64,000 nucleotides of DNA from Pseudomonas fluorescens (GTDB taxonomy: Bacteria > Pseudomonadota > Gammaproteobacteria > Pseudomonadales > Pseudomonadaceae), in NCBI RefSeq assembly GCF_001708445.1, contig NZ_CP015637.1, positions 2,543,001-2,607,000 of the forward strand. The letters are read 5' to 3'. This document shows, piece by piece, positions 32,764 through 41,184 of this stretch (position 1 is the first letter of the stretch; each line of letters begins with the position of its first letter). The notes under the pieces are model-generated. The model had not been told where the DNA came from. It searched no databases and saw only the letters and a list, made by a program, of their open reading frames with translations. Position numbers and translations under genes: made by a program.

Positions 32764-34596
32764 TTAATCGCCTCCGCTCGCCGGATCGGCGCTCGTATTC
32801 AGGGGGATCGCAGGTTTTTTGTCGGGTTTGGCCCACCAGGTCGAGGTGCCGACGTCATAGCGCGGCGAGACTTTCGGGTGGCCAAGATGGTCCCAATACG
32901 CCACGCGGAAGGTCTTGATGTGCCAATTGGGGATCACGTAGTAGCCGAACTGGAGCACGCGATCCAACGCCTTGGCGTGGGCGATCAGGCTTTTGCGCGA
33001 GTCGGCGTCGATCAACTCTTCCACCAGTTGGTCGATGGCCGGGTCCTTGAGCCCCATGTAGTTGCGGCTGCCGGGCTTGTCGGCGCTGGAGGATTTCCAG
33101 AATTCGCGCTGTTCGTTGCCAGGTGAAGTGGACTGCGGAAAGCTGCCCACCAGCATGTCGAAATCCCGCGAGCGGATACGGTTGACGAACTGGGAGACGT
33201 CGACCCGGCGGATCACCAGGTCGATGCCCAGGTCTGCCAGGTTGCGCTTGAACGGCAGCAGGATACGCTCGAATTCAGTCTGGGCCAGCAGGAACTCGAT
33301 GGTCACCGGTTTGCCCGTGGTGTCGACCATCTTGTCGTCGACGATACGCCAGCCGGCCTCCTGCAACAGTTGGTAAGCCTCACGCTGTTGGGCGCGGATC
33401 ATGCCGCTGCCGTCGGTTTTGGGCGGTTCGAACGCCTGGGTGAAGACTTCGGCCGGGATCTTGTCGCGCAGTGGTTCGAGGATCGCCAGTTCGTCCGGGC
33501 CGGGCAAGCCGGTGGCCGCCATTTCCGAGTTTTCGAAGTAGCTGCGGGTACGGGTGTAAGCCCCATTGAACAGCTGTTTGTTGCTCCACTCGAAGTCCAG
33601 CAACAGGCTGATGGCCTTGCGTACGCGCACGTCCTGGAACATGGGCTTGCGCGTGTTGAACACGAAGCCCTGCATGCCGGTGGGGTTGCCGTTGGGGATT
33701 TCTTCCTTGATCAACCGACCCTCGGCCACTGCGGGAATGTTGTAGGCGTTGGCCCAGTTCTTCGCGCTGAACTCCAGCCAGTAGTCGAACTGCCCGGCCT
33801 TCAACGCTTCCAGGGATACCGTGCTGTCGCGGTAATAGTCGGTGATGCGGTTATCGAAGTTGTAGAAGCCTTTGGTGACCGGCAGGTCCTTGGCCCAGTA
33901 GTCCTTGACCCGCTCATAGCGAATCATGCGCCCGGCCTTGACCTCTGCCACCTTGTACGGCCCGCTGCCCAGCGGAATTTCCAGGTTGCCCTTGGTGAAG
34001 TCGCGGGTCGCCCACCAATGTTTGGGCAATACCGGCAATTGGCCGAGGATCAGCGGCAATTCGCGGTTGTTGGTGCGCTTGAACTTGAACAGCACGCGCA
34101 GCGGGTCTTCGGCGACCACTTCGTCGACATCGGCGTAGTAGGTGCGGTAGAGCGGCGAGCCGTCTTTTATCAGGGCCTGGAAGGTGAACACCACGTCTTC
34201 GGCGCGGATCGGGTGGCCATCGTGGAAGCGCGCTTCCGGGCGCAGGTAGAAACGTACCCAGCTGTTGTCCGGGGCCTTCTCGATCTTGCCGGCCACCAGG
34301 CCGTATTCGGTGATGGGCTCATCCAGGCTTTGCATGGCCAGGGTGTCGTAGATCAGCGGCAGGTTGTCCGCTGGCACGCCCTTGCTGATGTAGGGGTTGA
34401 GGCTGTCGAAACCGCCCATCGCGGACTCGCGGAAAGTACCGCCTTTGGGCGCATCCGGGTTGACGTAGTCGAAGTGCTTGAAGTCGGCGGGGTATTTGGG
34501 TGGTTCGTTGTAGAGGGTCAGCGCATGTTGCGGGGCGGCATTGGCCGCAGTGCACAGCAACAGGCTGCCGAGCAGTGCAGTACGCAAAGACATCAT
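32764..34596 (-). CDS. nppA2: NppA2/YejA, second peptide-binding protein
   Basis: 610-residue periplasmic solute-binding protein of family 5. The signal peptide LRTALLGSLLLCTAANA ends before APQHALTLYNEPP. Family-5 landmarks are FDYVNPDAPKGGTFRESAMG, RFHDGHPIRAEDVVFTFQAL, LGSGPYKVAEVKAGRMIRYE and the C-terminal GSRNYMGLKDPAIDQLVEEL. ATG 34596 was chosen because GGAGAAAG lies 7-8 bp before it and it overlaps the nppA1 stop by 4 bp. It is a diverged tandem duplicate of nppA1. Two binding proteins feeding one permease widen the substrate range. Confidence 0.92.
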   Translation of the reverse strand: MMSLRTALLGSLLLCTAANAAPQHALTLYNEPPKYPADFKHFDYVNPDAPKGGTFRESAMGGFDSLNPYISKGVPADNLPLIYDTLAMQSLDEPITEYGLVAGKIEKAPDNSWVRFYLRPEARFHDGHPIRAEDVVFTFQALIKDGSPLYRTYYADVDEVVAEDPLRVLFKFKRTNNRELPLILGQLPVLPKHWWATRDFTKGNLEIPLGSGPYKVAEVKAGRMIRYERVKDYWAKDLPVTKGFYNFDNRITDYYRDSTVSLEALKAGQFDYWLEFSAKNWANAYNIPAVAEGRLIKEEIPNGNPTGMQGFVFNTRKPMFQDVRVRKAISLLLDFEWSNKQLFNGAYTRTRSYFENSEMAATGLPGPDELAILEPLRDKIPAEVFTQAFEPPKTDGSGMIRAQQREAYQLLQEAGWRIVDDKMVDTTGKPVTIEFLLAQTEFERILLPFKRNLADLGIDLVIRRVDVSQFVNRIRSRDFDMLVGSFPQSTSPGNEQREFWKSSSADKPGSRNYMGLKDPAIDQLVEELIDADSRKSLIAHAKALDRVLQFGYYVIPNWHIKTFRVAYWDHLGHPKVSPRYDVGTSTWWAKPDKKPAIPLNTSADPASGGD

Positions 34597-36422
34597 TGGG
34601 CTTTCTCCGAAGCTTTCAGCCACCACGCGCTCAGGCCCAGGGTATAGGGCGGCGTGGTGACAAAGGCGAACCGGTTGCGGTACGCCAAGCGATGATAGTT
34701 GAGGTACCAGTTGGGAATGCTGTAGTGCTGCCAGAGCAGGACCCGGTCCAGGGCCCGGCCGGCGGCCAGTTGTTCTTCGCGGGTCTGCGCGGCCAGCAGT
34801 TGTTCCAGCAGATGGTCGACCACCGGGTTGGCGATGCCTGCGTAGTTCTTGCTGCCCTTGATCGTCGCCTGGCTGGAGTGGAAGTACTGCCACTGTTCGA
34901 GGCCGGGGCTGAGGGTCTGGTTGAGGGTGATCAGGATCATGTCGAAGTCGAACTGATCGAGGCGTTGCTTGTATTGCGCTCGGTCAACCGTGCGCAGGCG
35001 TGCATCGATGCCGACACTGATCAGGTTCTCGACATAGGGCTGCAGGATGCGCTCCAGGTTCGGGTTGACCAGCAGGATTTCAAAGCGCAGCGGTTGGCCG
35101 TCCTTGTTGAGCAATCGTTGGCCGGACAGCTTCCAGCCGGCTTCGCCGAGCAGGGCCAGGGCACGGCGCAGGGTCTCGCGCGGGATCCCGCGACCATCGG
35201 TCTGGGGCAGGCTGAACGGTTGGGTCAACAGGTTGGCTGGCAACTGGTCGCGGTAGGGCGAGAGCATCAGCCATTCATGCCCGACCGGAACGCCGGTGGC
35301 CGAGAATTCGCTGTTGGGGTAGTAACTCAAGGTGCGTTTGTAGGCACTGCTGAACAACGTTCGGTTGGTCCATTCGAAGTCGAACATCAGCCCCAGGGCT
35401 TCGCGCACCTTGGTCTGGCTGAAGGTCTGGCGCCGGGTGTTCATGAACAGGCCCTGGCTTTGGGTCGGGATCTGGTGGGCGATCTGCGCCTTGATCACGT
35501 CGCCGCGGTTGACAGCCGGGAAGTTGTAGCCATTCGCCCAGTTCTTGGCCTGGTGTTCGATATAGATATCGAACTCGCCGGCCTTGAACGCTTCGAAGGC
35601 CACGTCGCTGTCGCGGTAGAACTCGACTTCGACCTTGTCGAAGTTATAGAAGCCCTGGTTGACCGGCAGGTCCTTGCCCCAGTAGTCCTTGACCCGCTCG
35701 AACACCAGTTGTCGCCCGGGGGTGACCTTGCTGATGCGGTACGGCCCGCTGCCCAGCGGTGGCTCGAAGGTGGTGGCCTTGAAATCCCGATTTTTCCAGT
35801 AGTGCTGGGGCAGCACCGGTAACTCGCCCAGGCGCAGGATCAGCAATGGGTTGCCGGCGCGCTTGAACACGAAGCGGATGCGGTGACGATTGAGGATGTC
35901 GACCCGCGCCACTTCCTGCAGGTTGGTGCGGTACTGCGGGTGGCCTTCGGTCAGCAGGGTGCGATAGGAAAACGCCACGTCATAGGCAGTGATTGGCTTG
36001 CCATCGTGGAAGCGTGCCTGGGGGCGCAGGTTGAACACCACCCAACTGCGGTCCTCGCTGTACTCCACCGATTGGGCAATCAGGCCGTAGCTGGAGGTGG
36101 GCTCATCGCCGGATGGCGCGTATTGGCCAGTGCCGACCATCAATGGCTCGTTCAGCTCATTGACGCCGTATTGCAGGAAGTTGGGCGTGGAGACCGGGCT
36201 TGAGCCCTTGAAGGTGTAGGGGTTGAGGGTATCGAACGTACCAAAAGCCATGACCCGCAACGTCCCGCCTTTCGGCGCTGCGGGGTTTACCCAATCGAAG
36301 TGGGTGAATTTTGCTGGGTACTTGAGCGTGCCGAACTGCGTGTAACCGTGACTCTCGGTAATCGTCGCATTCGCAGCAAAGCTCAAGGCCAGACTTATTA
36401 GTAGAAGGAGGGGTCGCTTCAA
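34593..36422 (-). CDS. nppA1: NppA1, first peptide-binding protein
   Basis: 609-residue periplasmic solute-binding protein of family 5 and first gene of the operon. The signal peptide is MKRPLLLLISLALSFAANAT. FDWVNPAAPKGGTLRVMAFG, RFHDGKPITAYDVAFSYRTL, LGSGPYRISKVTPGRQLVFE and GSKNYAGIANPVVDHLLEQL align by eye with the same blocks in nppA2, so the two are paralogues. The paired binding proteins, followed by nppBCD and flanked by mltD, match the NppA1A2BCD locus I recall from P. aeruginosa, which imports peptidyl-nucleoside antibiotics and peptides. Which symbol goes with which copy is from memory. Confidence 0.9.
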   Translation of the reverse strand: MKRPLLLLISLALSFAANATITESHGYTQFGTLKYPAKFTHFDWVNPAAPKGGTLRVMAFGTFDTLNPYTFKGSSPVSTPNFLQYGVNELNEPLMVGTGQYAPSGDEPTSSYGLIAQSVEYSEDRSWVVFNLRPQARFHDGKPITAYDVAFSYRTLLTEGHPQYRTNLQEVARVDILNRHRIRFVFKRAGNPLLILRLGELPVLPQHYWKNRDFKATTFEPPLGSGPYRISKVTPGRQLVFERVKDYWGKDLPVNQGFYNFDKVEVEFYRDSDVAFEAFKAGEFDIYIEHQAKNWANGYNFPAVNRGDVIKAQIAHQIPTQSQGLFMNTRRQTFSQTKVREALGLMFDFEWTNRTLFSSAYKRTLSYYPNSEFSATGVPVGHEWLMLSPYRDQLPANLLTQPFSLPQTDGRGIPRETLRRALALLGEAGWKLSGQRLLNKDGQPLRFEILLVNPNLERILQPYVENLISVGIDARLRTVDRAQYKQRLDQFDFDMILITLNQTLSPGLEQWQYFHSSQATIKGSKNYAGIANPVVDHLLEQLLAAQTREEQLAAGRALDRVLLWQHYSIPNWYLNYHRLAYRNRFAFVTTPPYTLGLSAWWLKASEKAQ

Positions 36423-36518
36423 GTCAGAGATCCGATCCAGGCGGCTTGGGCTTTAAGCTCGGTACAGTAACAGCTTGTTCCGGTTGGAAAAAGCCGGTTG
36501 GAAACACTGGAGAACCAA

Positions 36519-36608
36519 TGTGGGAGGGGGCTTGCCTCCGATATCGGTGGATCAGCCAATGAATCTGGTGGCTGACACACTGCTATCGGGGGCAAGCCCC
36601 CTCCCACA
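36519..36608. repeat. REPIN (GTGGGAGGGGGCTTGCC type)
   Basis: Left arm TGTGGGAGGGGGCTTGCCTC and right arm ending GGGGGCAAGCCCCCTCCCAC enclose about 45 bp. It lies between the start of the npp operon and the end of mltD, where it could fold in the mltD 3' transcript. Confidence 0.9.
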
Positions 36609-36633
36609 TTGGTTCTACAGTGTTCTTGAGGTA

Positions 36634-38046
36634 TCAGCGCGGCCCGGAAACCACCAGCATCTGCCCCGGCTTCAGCGCCTGGCCAGTGCGTGGGTTCCAG
36701 CGCTTGAGATGTTGCATCTCGACGTTGAAGCGCTTGGCGACGATGTACAGCGAGTCGCCTTTCTTGACCTTGTATTGCACGGGCTTCTTGCTGTCGGCCT
36801 TGGCCACCAGCTTGCGGGTGTCCTGCATCACCAGGGTCTGGCCGACCTTGAGCTGCTGGCCATTGAGCTTGTTCCAGCGTTGCAGGTCGTGTACGTCGAC
36901 CTTGTTGGCCTTGGCGATCAGCGTCAGGTTGTCGCCCGTGCGTACCTTGTAGGTGCGGGTACGGCCGGCCACCCGTGTGCTCTCGACTTCGTCGAACACC
37001 TGCTTCTTAGGACGCATCGCCAGCAATTCTTCCGGCTTCATCGTCGAAAGCGTGCTGGTGAGCAATTGTGCCTTCGAACTGGGTACCAGCAGATGCTGCG
37101 GGCCATCCAGGGTGGTGCGTTGCTTGAGCGCCGGGTTGAGCTGGAACAGTTCGTCTTCGTCGATCTCGGCCAGTGCCGCGACCCGGGACAGATCCATGCT
37201 TTGCTTGACCTCAACCACTTCGAAATACGGCGTGTTGGCGATCGGGTTCAGGTTGACGCCGTAGGCCTCCGGGGCCAGCACCACCTGGGACAGCGCCAGG
37301 AACTTGGGCACGTAGTCCTTGGTTTCCTGGGGCAGGGGCAGGTTCCAGTAGTCCGTCGGCAAACCGAGCTTTTCGTTGCGCTCGATGGCCCGGCTTACCG
37401 TGCCTTCGCCGGCGTTATACGCCGCCAGGGCCAGCAGCCAGTCGCCGTTGAACATGTCATGCAGGCGCGTCAGGTAGTCCAGGGCGGCGGTGGTGGAGGC
37501 GGTGATGTCGCGGCGGCCGTCGTAGGCGCGGGTCTGGCGCAGGTTGAAGTAGCGCCCGGTGGAGGGAATGAACTGCCACAAGCCAACCGCATCGCTGCGC
37601 GAATAGGCCATTGGGTTGTAGGCACTTTCAATCACTGGCAGCAACGCCAGTTCCAGGGGCATGTTGCGTTCTTCAAGGCGTTCGACGATGTAGTGAATGT
37701 AGAGACTGCCGCGTTCGCCGGCGTTCTCCAGGAAGGAAGGGTTGCTCGCGAACCACAGGCGTTGCTGTTCGATGCGCGGGTTGACGCCCAGGCCGTCCTG
37801 CAATTGAAAGCCCCGGCGCATGCGCTCCCAGACATCCTGGGGGGCTTCGGGGCTGGGCTTCTCTGAAAGCCAGATAGGTTTTTGCTTGATCTTGGCAGCA
37901 AGATTCGGTTTGGGTTGCACGGTGGATTGTGCAGCGAAATTTGTCGATTGGCAGCCCGCCAGAGTTGCGGAGACAGCCACCGCCACGGCTTGAGCCAGGC
38001 GGGTCAATGCGTCTGAATGGTTGGATTTACGAGTAGATGACGACAT
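36634..38046 (-). CDS. mltD: MltD, membrane-bound lytic murein transglycosylase D
   Basis: 470-residue outer-membrane lipoprotein that cleaves peptidoglycan between MurNAc and GlcNAc. The long n-region signal ends in the lipobox LAGC (near residue 32). The SLT domain (about 110-240) has the catalytic Glu in PVIESAYNPMAYSRSDAVGLW broken by the ES motif, plus WQFIPSTG and LAALAYNAGEGTVSRAI-like AAYNAGEG. Two LysM modules close the protein: TYKVRTGDNLTLIAKANKV and QYKVKKGDSLYIVAKRFNV. ATG 38046 is preferred; an upstream TTG is possible, and neither has a strong ribosome site. It is co-directional with gloB, 98 bp away. Confidence 0.93.
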   Translation of the reverse strand: MSSSTRKSNHSDALTRLAQAVAVAVSATLAGCQSTNFAAQSTVQPKPNLAAKIKQKPIWLSEKPSPEAPQDVWERMRRGFQLQDGLGVNPRIEQQRLWFASNPSFLENAGERGSLYIHYIVERLEERNMPLELALLPVIESAYNPMAYSRSDAVGLWQFIPSTGRYFNLRQTRAYDGRRDITASTTAALDYLTRLHDMFNGDWLLALAAYNAGEGTVSRAIERNEKLGLPTDYWNLPLPQETKDYVPKFLALSQVVLAPEAYGVNLNPIANTPYFEVVEVKQSMDLSRVAALAEIDEDELFQLNPALKQRTTLDGPQHLLVPSSKAQLLTSTLSTMKPEELLAMRPKKQVFDEVESTRVAGRTRTYKVRTGDNLTLIAKANKVDVHDLQRWNKLNGQQLKVGQTLVMQDTRKLVAKADSKKPVQYKVKKGDSLYIVAKRFNVEMQHLKRWNPRTGQALKPGQMLVVSGPR

Positions 38047-38144
38047 TGGCTGGAAGTAAGTTCCGGGCAAAAATGTCGGGCGATTCTAGAAAGCGCTTTG
38101 GTTCCGGTCAACCATTCAGAAATTACGTATCAGATTGCGTTGGC

Positions 38145-38912
38145 TTAGAACTTATCTTTCCATGCCCTCAAGCTAGCAAATACCTCGGCCCCAGAGCGGT
38201 TGTCGCGACCATTCCGTTCGTCCGCTTTTTGTTTAACGGATGTTTCAGAGGTGCGCAGGAAGGGGTTGGTACGCTTTTCCAGGGCCAGGTTGGAAGGCAG
38301 TGTGATCTCGCCACGGGCGCGCAGTTGGTTGACGCTTTCCACTCGTTCGGCGATATCGCGGTTGTGCGGTTCCACGGCCTGGGCAAACTTGAGGTTGCTT
38401 TGGGTGTATTCGTGGGTGCAGTACACCAACGTGTCGGCGGGCAGGGCCGCCAGGCGCTCAAGCGAGGCGTGCATCTGCTCGGGTGTGCCTTCGAACAGGC
38501 GACCGCAGCCGGCGGCGAACAGGGTATCGCCACACAGCAGCACGCCCGGGTGATAAAACGCGATGTGCCCCAGGGTATGGCCAGGCACGGCATACACGTC
38601 GAAATCCCAGCCCAGTACGCTGATGCGGTCGTTATCGTGCAGGTCGACGTCCCGCGCCGGGATCTGCTCGTTGGCCGGGCCATAGACCTTGGCGCCGGTC
38701 ACACGTTTGATCTGCTCCACGCCGCCGACATGATCATGGTGATGGTGGGTGACCAGGATATCGCTGAGGTGCCACTCGGGGTTCTGCTTGAGCCAGGCCA
38801 GTACGGGAGCGGCATCGCCGGGGTCGACCACGGCGCAACGGTGGGTATGGGGGTCCTGCAACAGCCAGATGTAGTTGTCGGTGAAGGCGGGTAGGGCACT
38901 GATCTGTATCAT
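38145..38912 (-). CDS. gloB: GloB, hydroxyacylglutathione hydrolase (glyoxalase II)
   Basis: 255-residue cytoplasmic metallo-hydrolase that splits S-lactoylglutathione in methylglyoxal detoxification. The zinc motif [12 protein letters not shown] (THxHxDH) lies near 55-66, and further ligands are in [12 protein letters not shown] and [18 protein letters not shown]. The C-terminal glyoxalase II segment contains the [13 protein letters not shown] and KRTNPFLRT substrate-binding residues. The ATG start gives the canonical [18 protein letters not shown]. It is divergent from the methyltransferase gene across 65 bp, the arrangement usual in gammaproteobacteria. Confidence 0.96.
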   Translation of the reverse strand: MIQISALPAFTDNYIWLLQDPHTHRCAVVDPGDAAPVLAWLKQNPEWHLSDILVTHHHHDHVGGVEQIKRVTGAKVYGPANEQIPARDVDLHDNDRISVLGWDFDVYAVPGHTLGHIAFYHPGVLLCGDTLFAAGCGRLFEGTPEQMHASLERLAALPADTLVYCTHEYTQSNLKFAQAVEPHNRDIAERVESVNQLRARGEITLPSNLALEKRTNPFLRTSETSVKQKADERNGRDNRSGAEVFASLRAWKDKF

Positions 38913-38977
38913 TCTTTGATTCGCCAAGCTGAACACATTGGTGCATCTTAGAACGTCTAGGCGAGTTGGAGAATGCA

Positions 38978-39736
38978 ATGACTGATAAAGCGTTCGCCCA
39001 GGCCGATCCTGAATGGCTGGCCCTGATCAGCGCAGCCCGGGAGTGGCTGTCGGGTCCGATCGGGCAATTTTTGCTGGACGAGGAACGGCGCATGCTCGAG
39101 GACGAGCTGGGGCGGTTCTTTGGTGGTTACCTGGTGCATTACGGTCCCTCGGCCCAGACGCCGCCTGCCGCGCCGCAGGTGCAACGCAATGTACGCCTGG
39201 GCGCGCCGTTGCCGGGGGTGGAGATTGTCTGCGAGGAACAGGCCTGGCCGTTGAGCGAGCACGCCGCCGATGTGGTGGTGTTGCAGCATGGCCTGGATTT
39301 CTGCCTGTCGCCCCACGGCCTGCTGCGTGAAGCCGCCAGCGCCGTGCGTCCAGGCGGCCATTTGCTGATTATCGGGATCAACCCCTGGAGCAGCTGGGGC
39401 CTGCGGCATGTATTCGCCCATGACGGGCTGCGGCAGGCACGCTGTATCTCGCCGTCACGGGTGGGTGACTGGCTGAACCTGCTGGGCTTTGCGCTGGAGA
39501 AACGCCGCTTCGGGTGCTATCGTCCGCCGCTGGCGTCGACCAAGTGGCAGGGCCGCCTGGCCGGCTGGGAACGTCGGGCGGGTGCCTGGCAATTGTCGGG
39601 TGGCGGCTTCTATTTATTGGTGGCGCGCAAGATCGTGGTGGGGCTGCGCCCGGTACGCCAGGTGCTACGCCAGCCCATGGGCAAGCTGGTGCCGATGCCG
39701 ATGGCCAAGGTCAATCGCAAGCAAAGCGAACCGTAA
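38978..39736 (+). CDS. SAM-dependent methyltransferase domain protein
   Basis: 252-residue class I methyltransferase-like protein of the kind found between gloB and rnhA in many gammaproteobacteria (YafS-like). Recognisable parts are [40 protein letters not shown] and [20 protein letters not shown], which match methyltransferase strands 2, 4 and 5. The N-terminal glycine-rich SAM loop is weak, as in other YafS proteins. ATG 38978 has TTGGAGA upstream. The C-terminus is basic (PMAKVNRKQ). Substrate unknown. Confidence 0.82.
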   Translation: MTDKAFAQADPEWLALISAAREWLSGPIGQFLLDEERRMLEDELGRFFGGYLVHYGPSAQTPPAAPQVQRNVRLGAPLPGVEIVCEEQAWPLSEHAADVVVLQHGLDFCLSPHGLLREAASAVRPGGHLLIIGINPWSSWGLRHVFAHDGLRQARCISPSRVGDWLNLLGFALEKRRFGCYRPPLASTKWQGRLAGWERRAGAWQLSGGGFYLLVARKIVVGLRPVRQVLRQPMGKLVPMPMAKVNRKQSEP

Positions 39737-39822
39737 AACTCTTTTTTGATTTCAGGCCGGGTCACTCGGCCTCGGGATACTGTCGGCCGATGGCCGGCAG
39801 CCCGTCTTGATGGATGCAACCG

Positions 39823-40275
39823 ATGACCGATAGCGTAGAACTCTTCACCGATGGCGCCTGCAAGGGCAACCCCGGTCCCGGTGGCTGGGGCGCCTTGCTG
39901 GTGTGCAAGGGCGTGGAGAAGGAACTGTGGGGCGGCGAAGCCAACACCACCAATAACCGCATGGAGCTGATGGGCGCCATCCGTGGGCTGGAAGAACTCA
40001 AGCGTCGTTGCGACGTGCTGCTGGTGACCGACTCGCAATACGTTATGAAGGGCATCAACGAATGGATGGTCAACTGGAAGAAGCGTGGCTGGAAGACCGC
40101 CGCCAAGGAGCCGGTGAAAAATGCCGACCTCTGGCAATTGCTGGATGAGCAATGCAATCGCCATAACATTACCTGGAAATGGGTGCGTGGGCACATCGGC
40201 CATCATGGCAACGAACGCGCCGACCAACTGGCCAACCGTGGTGTCGATGAAGTGCGCGGCTACAAGCAGAGTTGA
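39823..40275 (+). CDS. rnhA: RnhA, ribonuclease HI
   Basis: 150-residue endonuclease that removes RNA from RNA-DNA hybrids. The four acidic active-site residues are visible: Asp10 in [16 protein letters not shown], Glu in [15 protein letters not shown], Asp in [13 protein letters not shown] and the C-terminal Asp in [12 protein letters not shown]. The basic protrusion [16 protein letters not shown] is present, so it is the RNase HI rather than a truncated type. The ATG at 39823 gives the standard start. dnaQ follows 76 bp later, the conserved rnhA-dnaQ pair. Confidence 0.97.
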   Translation: MTDSVELFTDGACKGNPGPGGWGALLVCKGVEKELWGGEANTTNNRMELMGAIRGLEELKRRCDVLLVTDSQYVMKGINEWMVNWKKRGWKTAAKEPVKNADLWQLLDEQCNRHNITWKWVRGHIGHHGNERADQLANRGVDEVRGYKQS

Positions 40276-40351
40276 GGCTGGCTGACGTGTTAACATCGCC
40301 CACGTTGACTCACACCACACTGCATACCACACCGTTGAGAGCTGAACCCTG

Positions 40352-41092
40352 ATGGCCATCCGATCTGTTGTACTCGATACCGAAACCACCGGCATGCCGG
40401 TGACCGACGGCCACCGGATCATTGAAATCGGCTGTGTCGAACTCATGGGTCGTCGCCTCACCGGTCGCCACTTCCATGTGTACCTGCAACCGGACCGGGA
40501 AAGTGACGAAGGCGCGATTGGCGTCCACGGCATCACCGATGAATTCCTCAAGGGCAAGCCGCGTTTCGCCGAAGTGGCCGATGAATTCTTCGAGTTCATC
40601 AACGGCGCACAGCTGATCATCCATAACGCGGCGTTCGACATCGGCTTCATCAATAACGAATTTGCCCTGATGGGGCAGACGGACCGTGCGGATATTTCCC
40701 GGCATTGCACGATCCTCGACACCTTGATGATGGCCCGTGAGCGTCATCCTGGGCAGCGCAACAGCCTCGATGCCTTGTGCAAACGCTATGGCGTCGACAA
40801 CTCCGGCCGTGAACTGCACGGCGCGTTGCTCGACTCCGAGATTCTCGCCGACGTTTACCTGACCATGACCGGCGGGCAGACCAGCCTGTCCCTGGCTGGC
40901 AACGCCTCCGATGGTGCCGGTTCGGCGGAAGGCTCGGGCAACCGCCCTTCGGAAATCCGCCGTCTGCCGGCCGATCGCAAGCCAACCCCAATCATCCGCG
41001 CCAGCGAGCAGGACCTGGCCGAGCACGCGGCGCGGCTGGAAGCGATTGCAAAGTCGGCGGGTGCGCCGGCGTTGTGGACCCAGCTGATGTAG
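40352..41092 (+). CDS. dnaQ: DnaQ, DNA polymerase III epsilon subunit
   Basis: 246-residue 3'-5' proofreading exonuclease of the replicative polymerase. Exo I is LDTETTGMPVTDGHRIIEIG (catalytic Asp and Glu), Exo II is LIIHNAAFDIGFINNE and Exo III is HGALLDSEILADVYLTM. The flexible C-terminus (about 185-246) that contacts the alpha subunit is Gly/Ser-rich, then helical. The stop codon TAG lies inside a REP element (TGTAGGCGCGGGCTTGCTCG), so the end of the gene is bounded by a repeat. Confidence 0.97.
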   Translation: MAIRSVVLDTETTGMPVTDGHRIIEIGCVELMGRRLTGRHFHVYLQPDRESDEGAIGVHGITDEFLKGKPRFAEVADEFFEFINGAQLIIHNAAFDIGFINNEFALMGQTDRADISRHCTILDTLMMARERHPGQRNSLDALCKRYGVDNSGRELHGALLDSEILADVYLTMTGGQTSLSLAGNASDGAGSAEGSGNRPSEIRRLPADRKPTPIIRASEQDLAEHAARLEAIAKSAGAPALWTQLM

Positions 41093-41115
41093 GCGCGGGC
41101 TTGCTCGCTCCCGCA
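41088..41115. repeat. Solitary REP (GTAGGCGCGGGCTTGCTCGC) at dnaQ stop
   Basis: TGTAGGCGCGGGCTTGCTCG followed by CTCCCGCA forms a short hairpin of the same family as the arms at 15786 and 44012. The TAG at 41090-41092 is the dnaQ stop codon. No inverted partner arm was seen nearby. Confidence 0.75.
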
Positions 41116-41184
41116 CAGGACGTTCGCAAGATCGTCCCCGAGCTTCTACCCTTGAGTGCATAGCCCTCAGGACTACAAGCCCTC

